The translations under genes were made by a program, and so were the position numbers. Below, piece after piece: positions 46,637-55,064 of a stretch of 64,000 nucleotides of DNA (position 1 is its first letter; each line of letters starts with the position of its first letter). The stretch spans positions 1-64,000 of the forward strand of contig JANQQK010000002.1 of NCBI GenBank assembly GCA_028289375.1, read 5' to 3'. The DNA comes from Phycisphaerae bacterium (GTDB lineage Bacteria; Planctomycetota; Phycisphaerae; UBA1845). The notes below the pieces were generated by a model. That model had not been told where the DNA came from. It did not search any database and saw nothing but the letters and a program-made list of their open reading frames with translations.

Positions 46637-48092
46637 AGACGAATTCTAGGCGTCCGTGCCGTGGGCTACAAACATCGCTCATGGAGATTGGTCTCTCATC
46701 GAGACGGCATTCGGAAGGCCGGGGGTCGTTTTCTTCCAGCCACTCTAACCACATCTTGGTGAAGCGGGGGGTCATGATTTCATTCCGTAGCACATGCCGA
46801 TCGATGAAATGGGTGCATGCGAATTTCCGGATGATTGCGACGGCGAACCCGACGACGGTTTGGTCGCGGTAATAGGGCTCGGTATTTTCGAGATAGCGAT
46901 GGAGCGCCGGGATCAGACGACGCAGGTAGTCCCAACGCAGCGGATGGCTGTGACTCGCTTGATTCAGTAGTAGTCGGCGATAGCTCTCTTTGTCGTTGCC
47001 CTGTTTTGCGAAGTACTCCGCGTTTTGCCCGAACATGCTGCACACGATCTTGTCGATCGAGTCTGTCGCGTCGTCGTGAAGAACGTAGTACTTGAGTGCC
47101 GCAGCCTGCCACACACCGTAGGGCGATTCGAACCACTTGTCAGCGACATGCTTATCCGCGGTCGTGGCATTGATCAGAAACGCAGTCACGACATAAGGAT
47201 CATAATTCTGGAGAAAAACGTCGCTGTGAGGATGATCCGGCTGACCGAATCCGAGGAATTCCCGCGCGTACTGATCGGCAACCCGGCTACCTGTTCGAGC
47301 CAAAGCGACAAGAATGGAACCGTGAATGGCCCCTCCGTGAATCTCGCGATACTCGGGCGTGAACAGTGCCTCGAGCGCGTTCTGAAGTCGATGCGCTCCA
47401 ACCCTTGGGGGACTCTCGGTGAAACGCATAAGGATGCACTTGCGATCATCGTCTGACAACTCCGGCCAGCGATCGGTGAGCGGTTCGACGTCGAGGACGA
47501 TTCCCCAGCCAGCCAGGGTGACGAGTGCGTACAATCGTGTCATAGGGTCTGCTTCTCGCAATTGCCTTGCCGCTGCCGAAATCGTCATAAGACCCGTGTT
47601 TGGCGTAGAACAACACTTCGGCGTACACAAGTCGTTTGGACAATACGGATCCGCGTATGGCGTGAATTGGGGCGACGCACACGCTCGCTGACTTAAGGAA
47701 GCCTTGAGGACTTCGATGTCCGGGTAAATGGGTGTCTCACGCCGAAGCGCCAAGCCACCCAAGTCCTTAAGCTGCCACACCTCATCGGGATTCCAGTGTT
47801 CGTAGCGTAGAAGTCCCCACATGGCCTGCAAAGCGATGTGATAGTGATGTGTGTTTTCCAGAATCCTCAGCAAGGACTGTTCAAACTCAGGCTTCGGCCA
47901 AGATGACGCGATCGAAAAGTCCCTGCGTGCCAATTGAAAGTCATCGTCGTCGAACTCCAAGTACTCGATCGGCTGTTTGAGCGTATTTTCGACTTCGCGG
48001 GCGAGGGCGTTGAGTTCGTCGGCGTAGTCGATCATGGGATCGGCTGATTGGGTGGGCATGAGTGTGGCTGCGATGGCGATGCAGGTGAGCAT
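46605..48092 (-). CDS. Secreted HEAT-like helical protein, function unknown
   Basis: I chose ATG 48092 (GAGAGG upstream) because it gives a short signal sequence (LTCIAIAATLMPTQS). The mature ~480 residues are helical with repeated helix pairs (LLRILENTHHYHIALQAMWGLLRYEHW; ALVTLAGWGIVLD; HGSILVALARTG), like HEAT/ARM repeats, and a small Cys patch (CPNDLCTPKCC). The end overlaps the waaF start by 32 bases, so it may be cotranscribed with the LPS-core genes. No family recognised. Confidence 0.55.
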   Translation of the reverse strand: MLTCIAIAATLMPTQSADPMIDYADELNALAREVENTLKQPIEYLEFDDDDFQLARRDFSIASSWPKPEFEQSLLRILENTHHYHIALQAMWGLLRYEHWNPDEVWQLKDLGGLALRRETPIYPDIEVLKASLSQRACASPQFTPYADPYCPNDLCTPKCCSTPNTGLMTISAAARQLREADPMTRLYALVTLAGWGIVLDVEPLTDRWPELSDDDRKCILMRFTESPPRVGAHRLQNALEALFTPEYREIHGGAIHGSILVALARTGSRVADQYAREFLGFGQPDHPHSDVFLQNYDPYVVTAFLINATTADKHVADKWFESPYGVWQAAALKYYVLHDDATDSIDKIVCSMFGQNAEYFAKQGNDKESYRRLLLNQASHSHPLRWDYLRRLIPALHRYLENTEPYYRDQTVVGFAVAIIRKFACTHFIDRHVLRNEIMTPRFTKMWLEWLEENDPRPSECRLDERPISMSDVCSPRHGRLEFVYVGPFQSNEP

Positions 48093-48357
48093 GGTATGGC
48101 CTCTCGCTGTCTTGGGCTGTTTGTTCAGCACCCAATGTACCACATCGCCATCGGTGTCTCACATGGAACATTGTCAGGAGTTTGTAAAACGTCGGTGTCG
48201 CGGGGGTTTCCTTAATGCTTCGGGGGCGGCGTTTGGGTGTCGGCGTGCTCATGGGATGGTCGGTCGGCAAGATTTGCGGGCATGTCGGGGCGGGGGTTGG
48301 TGGTTATCATACCGGCAGGCGAGATGATGTTTGTGGCTGGGCTGGAGGTTGTCGGTG

Positions 48358-48624
48358 ATGTTGGCGAAGTTGTCGTTGGTGTTGAGCGTGCTGGTACCGG
48401 TTTGCGGGGTGGGGATTTTGTGGGTGGTGGCGGATGTATGATGCACGCCTTTTCGAACGCTCGGTCAGGGCGTGATATTGGCGGGCGTGCCGGGGGCGTT
48501 CGGGGTGTCGTACTATGCGTATCGGGTGGCGTCTGCGAGTGCGTGGGCGCTGGCGGGGCTGGTGCTGTCGTCGGTTGAGTTGACGGTATTGATCGCGATT
48601 ATGTTGGCGGGGCGGATCTCTTAG
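48358..48624 (+). pseudogene. Small membrane protein interrupted by in-frame TGA
   Basis: ATG 48358 follows GGAGG by 6 bases and reads MLAKLSLVLSVLVPVCGVG... to TGA 48439-48441. The same frame continues after TGA to TAG 48622-48624 with two more hydrophobic helices (VILAGVPGAFGVSYYAYRV, WALAGLVLSSVELTVLIAI). Codon bias (third-position G/C) is strong on both sides, so the simplest reading is an ~88-residue membrane protein with a nonsense mutation or sequencing error. A stem CACGCC/GGCGTG (48444-48449 and 48469-48474) starts 2 bases after the TGA. The second half could also start at GTG 48472. Confidence 0.4.
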
Positions 48625-48738
48625 TTCGTCGGCTGGCGATGTTCATTTCCATCTGATCTTTCGATTGCATGATCGCGCGTTGCCCGGTTGCGATCGGGTC
48701 GCGCATTCGTCTAGCATGCCTCGGCGGAGGTATGCTTT

Positions 48739-49782
48739 GTGGGCGCGCATTCGGACATCAGGGTGACATGCAGCAATGTGGAGCCGGCAGGGGTGCCGGT
48801 ATGCGACATTGTCCATCTTCGCAGTTTTCGAATCGGGACGGTCTTGGCATGGGGGTTTGTTGGGGTCATACCAGCGTTCATCGTGATGATGGTTTGCTTC
48901 GCGCTGTATGAAGCCGCGAAGACCATCATTCTGCCGCTTGGGTTGCTGGGGGTCGTGGGCGTGCTTGTCGGCTTGGCTATGCACCGTGCCCGAGTCGAGC
49001 GAAAGGAAGAAATTCGCGGGGCGTTCGTCGATTCGAGCACGCCCAGCGAAGTGATGGCATCGATGATGAGCATGTTGCGAGAGCATGAATGGATGCGATC
49101 ATCAAGTTTCGATGCGACGGTAGCGGAAGCGATTTGGGAGGGCGGTGCTCGTGGGATCATTGTGCGAGCAGTGACAAAGCGTGAACTCTGGAACATCGAT
49201 CCGATTGCGAATTGGTTTGAGGCAGCGGAATTGGACGAGGCGTCACCAGGGTTTGATGTGCTGGCGGGTGTGGAGCGGGAGGCTGACGATGCGGATGAGG
49301 TGAGTGGGGCGATGGGGGATCGGGTTGTTCCGCGGCGCATGATGCGCAACGTACGGATGGCGGGCGGGTGGGTATCGTTTGTCATTCCTGGGTTGTTTTT
49401 TGTTCGTGAGCTTGTCGAGTGCGTGCAGACCAGGCAAGCAACGGTGATGCTTGCGGTCTTTGGCTTGCTTTCGCTATTGACGATTTTTGGTGGACGGTTT
49501 TCGACGCTCTATCCAGAGCAATGGCTGGTCGTGCCGGGTGGAATTTTGTTGCGCAGACCTGCACGTGGTCGCGAAAGCTGGATGATTGCTCGGCTTGTGC
49601 GAGATGAATGTGTGTTGTTCGCGCGCCAAACAGATGGGCAGTCGTGGATCGTTTACGTCAGCGATGGCCAAGAAACACACGAAGAGCACGTGACCGAAGA
49701 GGAAGTGAAAGTGCTGTTGCGGGCGTGGACGAGTCCGCATGAGCCGCCGGCGTTGGAGCGGTTGAGTGATCTGGCGGGGTGA
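48739..49782 (+). CDS. Tandem paralog 1: membrane protein with C-terminal LLRAWTSP motif
   Basis: GTG 48739 with GGAGG 8 bases upstream. The 347-residue protein has an N-terminal transmembrane pair (about 30-85) and a soluble ~120-residue domain containing SPGFDVLAGVEREADD. A second transmembrane pair (about 205-255) and a beta-rich end follow: VVPGGILLRRPA, VKVLLRAWTSPHEPPALERLSDLAG. Genes 2-4 repeat the same layout and the same C-terminal motif. No known family; the beta-rich end loosely recalls bacterial PH-like domains. First of four genes in a row. Confidence 0.7.
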   Translation: MGAHSDIRVTCSNVEPAGVPVCDIVHLRSFRIGTVLAWGFVGVIPAFIVMMVCFALYEAAKTIILPLGLLGVVGVLVGLAMHRARVERKEEIRGAFVDSSTPSEVMASMMSMLREHEWMRSSSFDATVAEAIWEGGARGIIVRAVTKRELWNIDPIANWFEAAELDEASPGFDVLAGVEREADDADEVSGAMGDRVVPRRMMRNVRMAGGWVSFVIPGLFFVRELVECVQTRQATVMLAVFGLLSLLTIFGGRFSTLYPEQWLVVPGGILLRRPARGRESWMIARLVRDECVLFARQTDGQSWIVYVSDGQETHEEHVTEEEVKVLLRAWTSPHEPPALERLSDLAG

Positions 49783-49788
49783 TTGGGT

Positions 49789-50793
49789 ATGGCAAATGGA
49801 ACCGACCACAGGGAAGCGGCGGAGTTGGTCGATGTGCGGATCCCGCTGCCTTCGCACTGGCAGTTGTGGTGCGTCTACGCGCCATTGATTGGCGCTGCCG
49901 GGGCGATCTTCGTGTGGCTCATGAGTTCCATCGCATTAAGCCCGTTGGTGGAAGCAGTGCCGTTTGGAATCGTTCTGCTGGTGTTGGTGGTGATTGCGAT
50001 CTGGCTTGTCTGGGCAATTGGCCGGATCGATGCCTTGGCGGAAGAAGTCGCGACGGCTGGGAATCCTGCGGCGCGTCGGGCCGTTCTCGAACGTGTTGCG
50101 ACCACGGACAAGTATCTGTTCAACTCGTGGGCGGCGAAGCGTTGGGCGAATCGACTATCGGGATACGCGCTTGGAGGATTGTCGGTGCGTGTGTCATGGA
50201 GTCGGCAGCCTGTGAAACCAATCGTGGTACATCCGCACTGGTTTGAGCCGCAGGAGATTGATGATCGATCGGCTGGGTTCGACGCGCTTCGGTCGCTGAA
50301 CGAAGAGGCTGACAGCAGCAGTGGTCAACGCAAGCGGCGGCACATGTCGAGGCGGAGACTTGTGACCTTCGCGGCAGTCGGCATTGCTGCGAACCTCCTG
50401 TTCCTGGCCAGCTTTGTGATGATGGCGATGTTTGGATCGTCCTTCTCGTGGATGGAGATCGCCTTCGTGTTTCCTGCATACTTGGCCGGGCTGTTCGCGA
50501 TGAGTCGGCAGTTCGGCTGGTTGCAAAAGCAGTGGCTGATGGTTCCGGGCGGTGTGGTGGTGCGACGACCTCAATCATTCGGTGAGGGTTGGTCAGGGCA
50601 ATTGTATCGGCGTCCTTCTAGCGTGATGGTATTGATCGGCGTCGGCCGTCAGATGCCGATGGTGGCGATAGCAGACGATGCAGGCAAGGCATCGCGGTCG
50701 TTGACCATTGGTGAGGCGGAGAAGTTTCTGGCGGGGTGGCTGAGTCAGCATGAGCCCCCGGATGCGGAGCGGTTGGGGGAGTTGCTGTCGTAG
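49789..50793 (+). CDS. Tandem paralog 2: membrane protein, most diverged copy
   Basis: I chose ATG 49789 over TTG 49783. The 334-residue protein keeps the layout: transmembrane pair (about 30-85), soluble domain ending SAGFDALRSLNEEAD, second pair (about 190-245), then MVPGGVVVRRPQ and FLAGWLSQHEPPDAERLGELLS. The terminal motif is altered from LLRAWTSP to FLAGWLSQ, and a basic GQRKRRHMSRRR precedes the second pair. It begins 6 bases after the previous stop, so the four genes are likely one transcript. Confidence 0.7.
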   Translation: MANGTDHREAAELVDVRIPLPSHWQLWCVYAPLIGAAGAIFVWLMSSIALSPLVEAVPFGIVLLVLVVIAIWLVWAIGRIDALAEEVATAGNPAARRAVLERVATTDKYLFNSWAAKRWANRLSGYALGGLSVRVSWSRQPVKPIVVHPHWFEPQEIDDRSAGFDALRSLNEEADSSSGQRKRRHMSRRRLVTFAAVGIAANLLFLASFVMMAMFGSSFSWMEIAFVFPAYLAGLFAMSRQFGWLQKQWLMVPGGVVVRRPQSFGEGWSGQLYRRPSSVMVLIGVGRQMPMVAIADDAGKASRSLTIGEAEKFLAGWLSQHEPPDAERLGELLS

Positions 50794-50813
50794 GCAAGAC
50801 AGGCGTTGACGTC

Positions 50814-51851
50814 ATGAAAACGGGACCGGACCAACTTGATGGGCATCGCGAGAAGGCGACTGTCGTGGACGTGTTGCTTTCGGGGGCGCCTTGGCCTCGG
50901 ACGGTGGTGGCGGCGATATTCGCGGTGCCGGTGGTTGTCATCGCGCTGGTTGTCGCGAATCACTTTCTGTTTCAGATTGGTGTCGGTTCGCGTGCGAAGT
51001 GGACGATCGTCGTCATTGGGATTGTCGGGCTTTTTGTCGGAGTCACCCTGATCATGCGTGCGGACAGGCGGCGGACGTTGTCTGTACTGGCGGCGAATTT
51101 CGATCCCGAGACATTTGTGGCTGACGCGCGGCGAGAGTACTACAACGGGACGATCGAGCGATTCGTCATACACGATTTGCATTTCGCAAGGAAACTCGTT
51201 CACCACGGGCATGTGAACACAGTCATTCGATTCTCGGGTGTGGACTTCACTGCGATCCATCCCGTCGAGCACACGTTTGAAGCGTTGTCGCTCGACGAAG
51301 GGAATGATCGGCTGGCGGACTTTGAATGGAACGCTGATGCTCGCGTTGATGGTAAGAAGTCATCCATGAACGAGAATCCGCGCGCGGGCCTGCCGGGCGG
51401 TGTTCGGCGTGTCGGAAAGTTCCTTGGTGGTTGGAGCACGATTTTGGTTGTTGCGATCGTTCCAGCCATGCAGATCGTGCAGAACTGGAGCAGTGGTGGA
51501 ATCCTGCTCGCTCTTCCACTGGTTCTTCTTGGCGGATTTTTCTTGTTGGGGTTGTATCGATTGGCCGGTTCGCTGGTCGCGAAGCAGATGTTCGCGGTTC
51601 CGGGCGGGCTGATCATGCGACGCGCGGGCTGGTGGGATCGTCAGTGGCGTGTGTCGTTGTTTCGCCGGACGGAGAGCGTCTTGCTGGCTGCGCCCACGTC
51701 AACGCCGGAAGTGTGGTGCGTGGCCGTGGCAGACACAACGCGTGCCGACACGTTTTTTGCAACGGATCGGGAGGTGCACGTGCTGCTTCGGGCGTGGACA
51801 AGTCCGCTTGAGCCGCCGAGCGTCGATCGGCTGGGGGACCTTGAGTCGTAA
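50814..51851 (+). CDS. Tandem paralog 3: membrane protein with LLRAWTSPLEPPS motif
   Basis: The 345-residue protein has VVDVLLSGAPWPRTVVAAIF at the first transmembrane pair and a soluble domain (FDPETFVADARREYYNGTIERFV..., FEALSLDEGNDRLADFEWNADA). The second pair (about 205-250) is followed by AVPGGLIMRRAGWWDRQWRVSLFRRTESVLL and VHVLLRAWTSPLEPPSVDRLGDLES. It is closest to paralog 4. Twenty bases separate it from paralog 2. Confidence 0.7.
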   Translation: MKTGPDQLDGHREKATVVDVLLSGAPWPRTVVAAIFAVPVVVIALVVANHFLFQIGVGSRAKWTIVVIGIVGLFVGVTLIMRADRRRTLSVLAANFDPETFVADARREYYNGTIERFVIHDLHFARKLVHHGHVNTVIRFSGVDFTAIHPVEHTFEALSLDEGNDRLADFEWNADARVDGKKSSMNENPRAGLPGGVRRVGKFLGGWSTILVVAIVPAMQIVQNWSSGGILLALPLVLLGGFFLLGLYRLAGSLVAKQMFAVPGGLIMRRAGWWDRQWRVSLFRRTESVLLAAPTSTPEVWCVAVADTTRADTFFATDREVHVLLRAWTSPLEPPSVDRLGDLES

Positions 51852-51853
51852 AT

Positions 51854-52930
51854 ATGGCGGTTAGACCGATGGAACGTGGACACAACAGGAAGCCAGTTTG
51901 GCGATGCGGTCGGGCGTTGATCGTGGATGTTCAGCTGAGCGGTCCGCCTTTCTTTCGGGCGTTTATCTTTGCGCCCGTGATCTTGGCGCTCATCTTGTTG
52001 GTCACGTTCTTCATTCTGACGCTGCAAACAGAACTGATGTTGTCGGGGACGGTAACAGGCGGACTGTGGATCGGAATCACCGGTGTCCTCGGCCTTGTTC
52101 TATTCGTGGCGATTCGAAGTGACTCGAGACGTCAGATTGATCAGTTGGTGCACGGGGCAAAGCCCAGCGAGCTGGTAAATTCGTTCCCGCGGGCCTACTA
52201 CAGATCGTTTCCGGGATCTCCGGACTACGACTTGCGTTCGCTGGCGCGGGGCGTTCTTGAGAGTAGTGGTCCGGGCACGGTCATTCGCGTGACGCAAAGC
52301 GATTGCACTTCGATTGCTCCGTTTCAATGTGCGTTTGAGGCTCAGCCGCTTGACGAGGGTGAGGCGGGGTTTGTGGGGCTGGAACAGAGCGCAGACGCCC
52401 GACCGAAGAGCGACGCTGAGGCAAATGGGGCGAATCGAACGGACAGACTTCCGCCCCATCAAGCCTCGACTTTCAATCGGTTGCTGCGCAATGTGAAGCT
52501 GAACGGCGGATGGGTCATTGTGCTCATCGTTTTCTTGAACCTGGTGGTGCAACTGGTTGCGTCATGGAATCTGGGATACCTGACGACATCGACGAAGGTA
52601 TTGATCGCTCTGGTTGTCGTCGCGTTTATTGGAACTGAGAACAGTATCCGGATTTCACAGCGAGAGTTGTTCATTGTCCCGGGCGGATTGCTGGTACGAC
52701 GGGCGCGGCGTTGGAGTCAACGGTGGGAAGTGACCGTGTTCGCGTGCAGTGCATCGGTCATGGTCTGTCGTGAACCACCGACGCGTGCGGCGTGGCGCGT
52801 GGCCGTGGCGACGCGTGATTGTGCGGAGGTGTTTCCAGCAACAGAGCGTGAGGTCTCGTTGCTGCTTCGGGCGTGGACGAGTCCGCTTGAGCCGCCGAGC
52901 ATCGATCGGCTGGGCGATCTGGTGGGGTGA
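51854..52930 (+). CDS. Tandem paralog 4: membrane protein with LLRAWTSPLEPPS motif
   Basis: The 358-residue protein starts 2 bases after the previous stop. It has VDVQLSGPPFFRAF before the first pair, FPRAYYRSF and QPLDEGEAGFVGLEQSADARP in the soluble part, and a second pair (about 220-270). The end carries IVPGGLLVRRARRWSQRWEVTVF and VSLLLRAWTSPLEPPSIDRLGDLVG, nearly identical in the last 20 residues to paralog 3. This points to duplication with selection on the C-terminus. Function unknown. Confidence 0.7.
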   Translation: MAVRPMERGHNRKPVWRCGRALIVDVQLSGPPFFRAFIFAPVILALILLVTFFILTLQTELMLSGTVTGGLWIGITGVLGLVLFVAIRSDSRRQIDQLVHGAKPSELVNSFPRAYYRSFPGSPDYDLRSLARGVLESSGPGTVIRVTQSDCTSIAPFQCAFEAQPLDEGEAGFVGLEQSADARPKSDAEANGANRTDRLPPHQASTFNRLLRNVKLNGGWVIVLIVFLNLVVQLVASWNLGYLTTSTKVLIALVVVAFIGTENSIRISQRELFIVPGGLLVRRARRWSQRWEVTVFACSASVMVCREPPTRAAWRVAVATRDCAEVFPATEREVSLLLRAWTSPLEPPSIDRLGDLVG

Positions 52931-52963
52931 GACAACAACGAATCGGTCGCGGCGTATGATTCG

Positions 52964-53929
52964 CTACGCGTCTGTCGTCGACGCGGCGAGGCGGTCGGCT
53001 TGCGTGATGGCGATTTTGAGTGCGCTTCGGTATCGCAGGATGAGAATAATCCCGAGCAGGAACGTCACAATTCCGAGGCAATTGGTGAAGTTCGACGCGA
53101 ACGAACGGTTTCCAACTGCAGCGGCAGCACCCGCACCAGGCGGTGTACTGAAGTCGAACATGGCCGCAAGAGACAGCAAAGCACTCAGCCCGAAGATGAT
53201 GACGGTTGCCCATTTGACGATGACGCTGAGCCGAACGAGCTTCGGATTGGGGACGCGTATTGCCAATTGGGTAATGTAGGACAAAACGGAGTAATAAAGT
53301 CCTACGATGACACACCTCCCACAGAACCACAGGATCGCATGCACAAGCCAGTTCTGCTTTGTCGACGGCAGGCAATAAACCGCGGCGACAATGACGATCC
53401 ACATGACCACAAAGACCCGTGTCATGCGACGCCATGATCTACTCGATTCGGTCAGATAGTCGCGTGGTTCAACCGCTGTGATGCTCAGTAATGCCCACAA
53501 CCATGCTCCGTAACCGCCAATTGCAAGTCCCCATCCAAGAATCGAAAGAACGACTGACGGGATCGCGGCAAACAGCGTGACCAATGTCAGCCTGGAGATG
53601 ACGCCAAGCAGCATCAGAATGACCACAAGATCGAATCCGAATTTGACCTTTCTCAGCCACGCGGGATTGGCGAAACGGAGCAAATTGGAATTGTGCGACA
53701 GGGAGATATCGGTCCTGCAATTGGGGCATTGGCCGGCAGGTGACAGTCCGCACAGATCATGGCCACACTTGGTGCAGAGCACATCGGACACCTGCAGGAA
53801 GTCGGCATGGTGCGAGATGGCGATATCGGTGTTGCATTCCGGGCAGCGACCGGACTCGCGGAGGCCGCGCAGGTTGTAGCCGCACTGAATGCAACTGACG
53901 TCTTCGTTGATTGTAAGTGAATCGGTCAT
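52964..53929 (-). CDS. Multi-pass membrane protein with two N-terminal zinc ribbons
   Basis: I chose ATG 53929 (MTDSLTINEDV). The first ~70 residues hold two zinc ribbons in tandem: CIQCGYNLRG...CPEC and CTKCGHDLCG...CPNC. About six transmembrane helices follow (from ~85 on), with a polar YLTESSRSWRRMTR loop and a final YRSALKIAITQ. It is a paralog of the next leftward gene, with the first ribbon duplicated. It converges with the four-paralog block 33 bases away. Function unknown. Confidence 0.65.
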   Translation of the reverse strand: MTDSLTINEDVSCIQCGYNLRGLRESGRCPECNTDIAISHHADFLQVSDVLCTKCGHDLCGLSPAGQCPNCRTDISLSHNSNLLRFANPAWLRKVKFGFDLVVILMLLGVISRLTLVTLFAAIPSVVLSILGWGLAIGGYGAWLWALLSITAVEPRDYLTESSRSWRRMTRVFVVMWIVIVAAVYCLPSTKQNWLVHAILWFCGRCVIVGLYYSVLSYITQLAIRVPNPKLVRLSVIVKWATVIIFGLSALLSLAAMFDFSTPPGAGAAAAVGNRSFASNFTNCLGIVTFLLGIILILRYRSALKIAITQADRLAASTTDA

Positions 53930-54001
53930 GAGCGGCTGTCGGCGACGATGGAAGCAGCCCATTCGCCTCGGCCATTCCGCCTCGCGATTCTCGCGCGGCC
54001 T

Positions 54002-54913
54002 TCAGGTTAGCGGTGCGACGGGCGGATGGCCGGTGTCGTAGCTCTCTGCTTCTTTGAGTGCCCTGCCGATGGCGCTGCGGTACCTGAAGAACAGGACAAT
54101 GCCAAGAATGAAGACGGCGAAGCCCAGGACACCGACGAAGCAACTCACTCCTGCGACGACAGCACCCGCAGCAGGTCCCGGTCCTCCACCGCCAGCCGGA
54201 GGGGCTGCACCAGGCGCTGCACCGAATCCGCCCAATCCAACTCCGGCCATGACAAGAAACACAACTGCGAACACAACCAGGAGCACCATCATGATCATGA
54301 TTGCCCATTTCATGGTCGCGGTGTTCTTCGCCAGCTTCGGATCGGGCACGCGTTCTGCGAGCGTTTGAAGGTAAGATAATCCGCAGAAGATGAGTCCGAG
54401 TTGAATGAGGTTTGCAACAACGCCGATGGCCATGAAGGCGATCATGGAAGCGAATTCTTGTGCCAAAAGCCCCGCGGCGAAACACGCGAACCCTGCCAGA
54501 ATGAACATGCGCGTCAACCGACGCCACGATCGGGGGGACTCGGTGACGGACTGCCGTGGATCCGGCGCGGTGATGAGAAAGATAGCCCAGATGTAAACGA
54601 GTTGACTGATGAGCCCGATCACGTTGCTAGCGGCGAAAAACGATCCGCCCACCACCGGTGCTCCCCCGCCGGCTGAAACGCCAACAGCAACTCCCAGGAG
54701 TAAGTTCATGACGAAAATGAAAATGACCAGATTGAATCCGCGCCTGATATTTCGGAGCCAATCCGGGCTTGCAAATCTCAGAATGGATGTCTGAAGGGAT
54801 CGTTCAATAGGCATCCCACATTCGGGGCAGGCGCCGGACGGATCGAGATTGCGCAGGTTGTAGCCACAGCCAATGCAATAGATGTCTCGCGTGATCACGT
54901 GTTCATCGGACAT
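54002..54913 (-). CDS. Multi-pass membrane protein with one zinc ribbon, paralog of neighbour
   Basis: The 303-residue protein has a single ribbon CIGCGYNLRNLDPSGACPECGMP, then LRFASPDWLRNIRRGFNLV, which aligns with LRFANPAWLRKVKFGFDLV of the neighbour. The matching SVTESPRSWRRLTRMF loop, about six helices and the end LFFRYRSAIGRALKEAES complete the similarity. A Gly/Pro/Ala-rich insert (PGAAPPAGGGGPGP) lies before the last helices. Clearly a duplicated pair; the two genes are 72 bases apart on the same strand. Confidence 0.65.
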   Translation of the reverse strand: MSDEHVITRDIYCIGCGYNLRNLDPSGACPECGMPIERSLQTSILRFASPDWLRNIRRGFNLVIFIFVMNLLLGVAVGVSAGGGAPVVGGSFFAASNVIGLISQLVYIWAIFLITAPDPRQSVTESPRSWRRLTRMFILAGFACFAAGLLAQEFASMIAFMAIGVVANLIQLGLIFCGLSYLQTLAERVPDPKLAKNTATMKWAIMIMMVLLVVFAVVFLVMAGVGLGGFGAAPGAAPPAGGGGPGPAAGAVVAGVSCFVGVLGFAVFILGIVLFFRYRSAIGRALKEAESYDTGHPPVAPLT

Positions 54914-55064
54914 GGATGCTGCTCCCCTGTCAGACTTGTGTCAATTCAACAACGTGAGTCACAGTTTAGTGGGGACTCTGTGAGTACTGCAAGTGTGCAT
55001 ACCGCGAGCGGAAGGATCCGATTCAGGGTCAGAACGGTTTCCGTTGCACGCGTCGCCGTTGCGA

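Noticed and set aside
48237-48578. Rightward 113-codon frame rich in Gly/Val
   Set aside because: Composition is that of a shadow frame; the membrane-protein frame at 48358-48624 has the proper hydrophobic pattern and third-position bias.
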